Assembly (NCBI GenBank): GCA_016522385.1 | Contig: JAEKFU010000686.1 | Coordinates: 1 to 7,782, forward strand | DNA: 7,782 bases | Direction: 5' to 3' | DNA from: Pseudomonadota bacterium | GTDB lineage: Bacteria; Pseudomonadota; Alphaproteobacteria; Rhizobiales; Aestuariivirgaceae | Shown: positions 6,843-7,782 of the stretch, piece after piece | Position numbering within the stretch: the stretch's first letter is position 1 | Layout of the letters: every line of letters starts with the position of its first letter | Position numbers and translations under genes: made by a program | The notes under the pieces: model-generated | Database searches by the model: none | What the model was told of the DNA's origin: nothing | The model's input: the letters and a program-made list of their open reading frames with translations, nothing else

Positions 6843-7039
6843 AATTGTTCCTCAAACGATTAATGTTGGGCCGGAAATGCTAACCCCTCCAAGCTTGGCA
6901 CCAAACCGGGTGACCGGCAACACCTGCCGCATTGACATTCCGTCCAATGGAGGGAGCCATTGACTCCTTACCCTGCGCAGGCGTTAACTTTGTGGGCTCA
7001 TCAAATGAGATCCAAAAAATACTTCTGGGAGGTTATCCA
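6843..7039. promoter_or_regulatory. Divergent intergenic region with repeated CATTGAC
   Basis: This 197-base region should hold promoters for both the amidase operon and the binding protein gene. CATTGAC occurs twice in direct orientation (6930-6936 and 6958-6964), 28 bases apart. The second copy overlaps a dyad, CAATGG-AGGGAG-CCATTG (6945-6962). The first copy includes a consensus -35, TTGACA (6932-6937), but no good -10 follows. The second includes TTGACT (6960-6965), with a weak TTAACT (6984-6989) 18 bases downstream as possible -10 for the plus-strand gene. A further small dyad, CTCAT-CAA-ATGAG, lies at 6997-7009. The arrangement suits a shared operator, but no regulator gene is visible in the window. 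Confidence 0.4.
7027..7032 (+). promoter_or_regulatory. Ribosome-binding site of the family 5 binding protein gene
   Basis: GGGAGG lies seven bases before the ATG at 7040. It fixes this start over the in-frame ATG further inside the signal peptide. Confidence 0.7.
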
Positions 7040-7782
7040 ATGCTGAGATGGACAAGACGAAAATGTTTGGCCGCGGCGGCCATCGCGCTGCCGCTGGCGA
7101 TGGGGGCAATCGGTACGATTTCCGAGGCTGCCGCGGAAAAAATTCTGCGGGTAATCCCGCATGCGGATCTCAAAAACCTCGATCCGATCTGGACTACCGC
7201 TTACATCTCCCGCAACCACGGTTATCTTATCTATGACACGCTGTTTGCCATGGACGAGAACTTCAAACCGCAACCGCAGATGGTCGATACCTGGACCGTT
7301 TCGGACGACAAGCTGACCTGGACGTTTAAGCTGCGTGACGGCCTGAAATGGCACGATGGTGCCGATGTAACCGGTGAAGACTGCGTGGCATCGCTTCAGC
7401 GTTGGGGCAAGCGCGACGGTATGGGCCAGGCCCTGTTTGCCGTGGTCGACAGCCTCACGGCACCCGATGCCAAGACCATTGAGCTGAAGCTCAAGGAGCC
7501 CTATGGCCTAGTGCTGGAATCGATCGGCAAGATCTCTTCCAACGTACCATTCATGATGCCGAAACGCATGGCAGAAACCGATGCCTTCAAGCAGGTCGAA
7601 GAGCATATCGGCTCCGGCCCGTTCATGTTCAAAGCAGACGAATGGGTGCCGGGTTCAAAGGTCGTTTATGTCAAGAACCCCAGCTATGTGCCACGTTCTG
7701 AGGCGCCTTCTGCGGCTGCTGGCGGCAAGATCGCCAAGGTCGACCGGGTCGAGTGGACCTACTTTCCCGATCAGACGACAGC
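7040..7782 (+). CDS. ABC transporter substrate-binding protein, family 5 (peptide type), 3' end outside the window
   Basis: About 247 residues are visible before the window ends; full-length members have roughly 500-550. The N-terminus, MLRWTRRKCLAAAAIALPLA, is a signal peptide with a twin-arginine-like TRRKCL, and cleavage is likely near Ala32. Family 5 landmarks are clear: HADLKNLDPIW (41-51), YLIYDTLFAMDENFKPQPQM (62-81), LTWTFKLRDGLKWHDG (92-107) and GSGPFMFKADEW (191-202). Such proteins bind di- or oligopeptides, nickel, opines, glycosides or similar solutes in the periplasm and deliver them to a Dpp/Opp-type permease, whose genes would be expected beyond the window end. It is divergent from the amidase-M81 operon across 197 bases, so its solute may be the substrate of those enzymes. 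The family call is firm; the ligand is not determined. The gene is partial only because the window ends. Confidence 0.92.
   Translation, partial: MLRWTRRKCLAAAAIALPLAMGAIGTISEAAAEKILRVIPHADLKNLDPIWTTAYISRNHGYLIYDTLFAMDENFKPQPQMVDTWTVSDDKLTWTFKLRDGLKWHDGADVTGEDCVASLQRWGKRDGMGQALFAVVDSLTAPDAKTIELKLKEPYGLVLESIGKISSNVPFMMPKRMAETDAFKQVEEHIGSGPFMFKADEWVPGSKVVYVKNPSYVPRSEAPSAAAGGKIAKVDRVEWTYFPDQTT

Noticed and set aside
7001..7354. Minus-strand open frame across the start of the family 5 binding protein gene
   Set aside because: The plus-strand frame has a good ribosome-binding site, a signal peptide and the family signature, so the antisense frame is a shadow.

Overview
The window looks like part of a chromosome from a Gram-negative bacterium, most likely an alphaproteobacterium. 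This is inferred from the moderately high GC content, the solute-binding proteins (TAXI and family 5), the M81 peptidase and amidase, and the codon usage. I cannot name a genus. The window holds four complete plus-strand or minus-strand families of interest arranged in two blocks, and is cut through a gene at each end.

Left block (1-3880, all plus strand, visibly lower in GC than the right block). It starts with the 3' part of a gene for a coiled-coil protein of unknown function. Next come a TAXI-type periplasmic solute-binding protein and, tightly coupled to it, an exported protein with two small beta-repeats and a Calx-beta domain. After a leader of about 330 bases comes a TIR-domain protein with one membrane segment, a coiled coil and an unrecognised C-terminal domain. 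No TRAP membrane subunits are visible, so the TAXI protein looks like an orphan binding protein. Two exported proteins beside a membrane-anchored TIR protein suggest an envelope-sensing or defence-type signalling module. This is inference.

Right block (3870-7782, higher GC). On the minus strand lies a two-gene operon for an amidase-signature hydrolase and an M81 (MlrC-like) metallopeptidase, separated by 21 bases. A 197-base divergent intergenic region separates it from a plus-strand gene for a family 5 (peptide/oligopeptide) ABC transporter substrate-binding protein, which runs off the window. Together they look like uptake plus hydrolysis of an amide- or peptide-bonded compound.

The two blocks meet tail to tail. 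The TIR and M81 genes overlap by 11 bases, and a hairpin with a T-run on the minus strand sits exactly over both stop codons. No RNA genes, insertion sequences, CRISPR arrays or attachment sites were seen.
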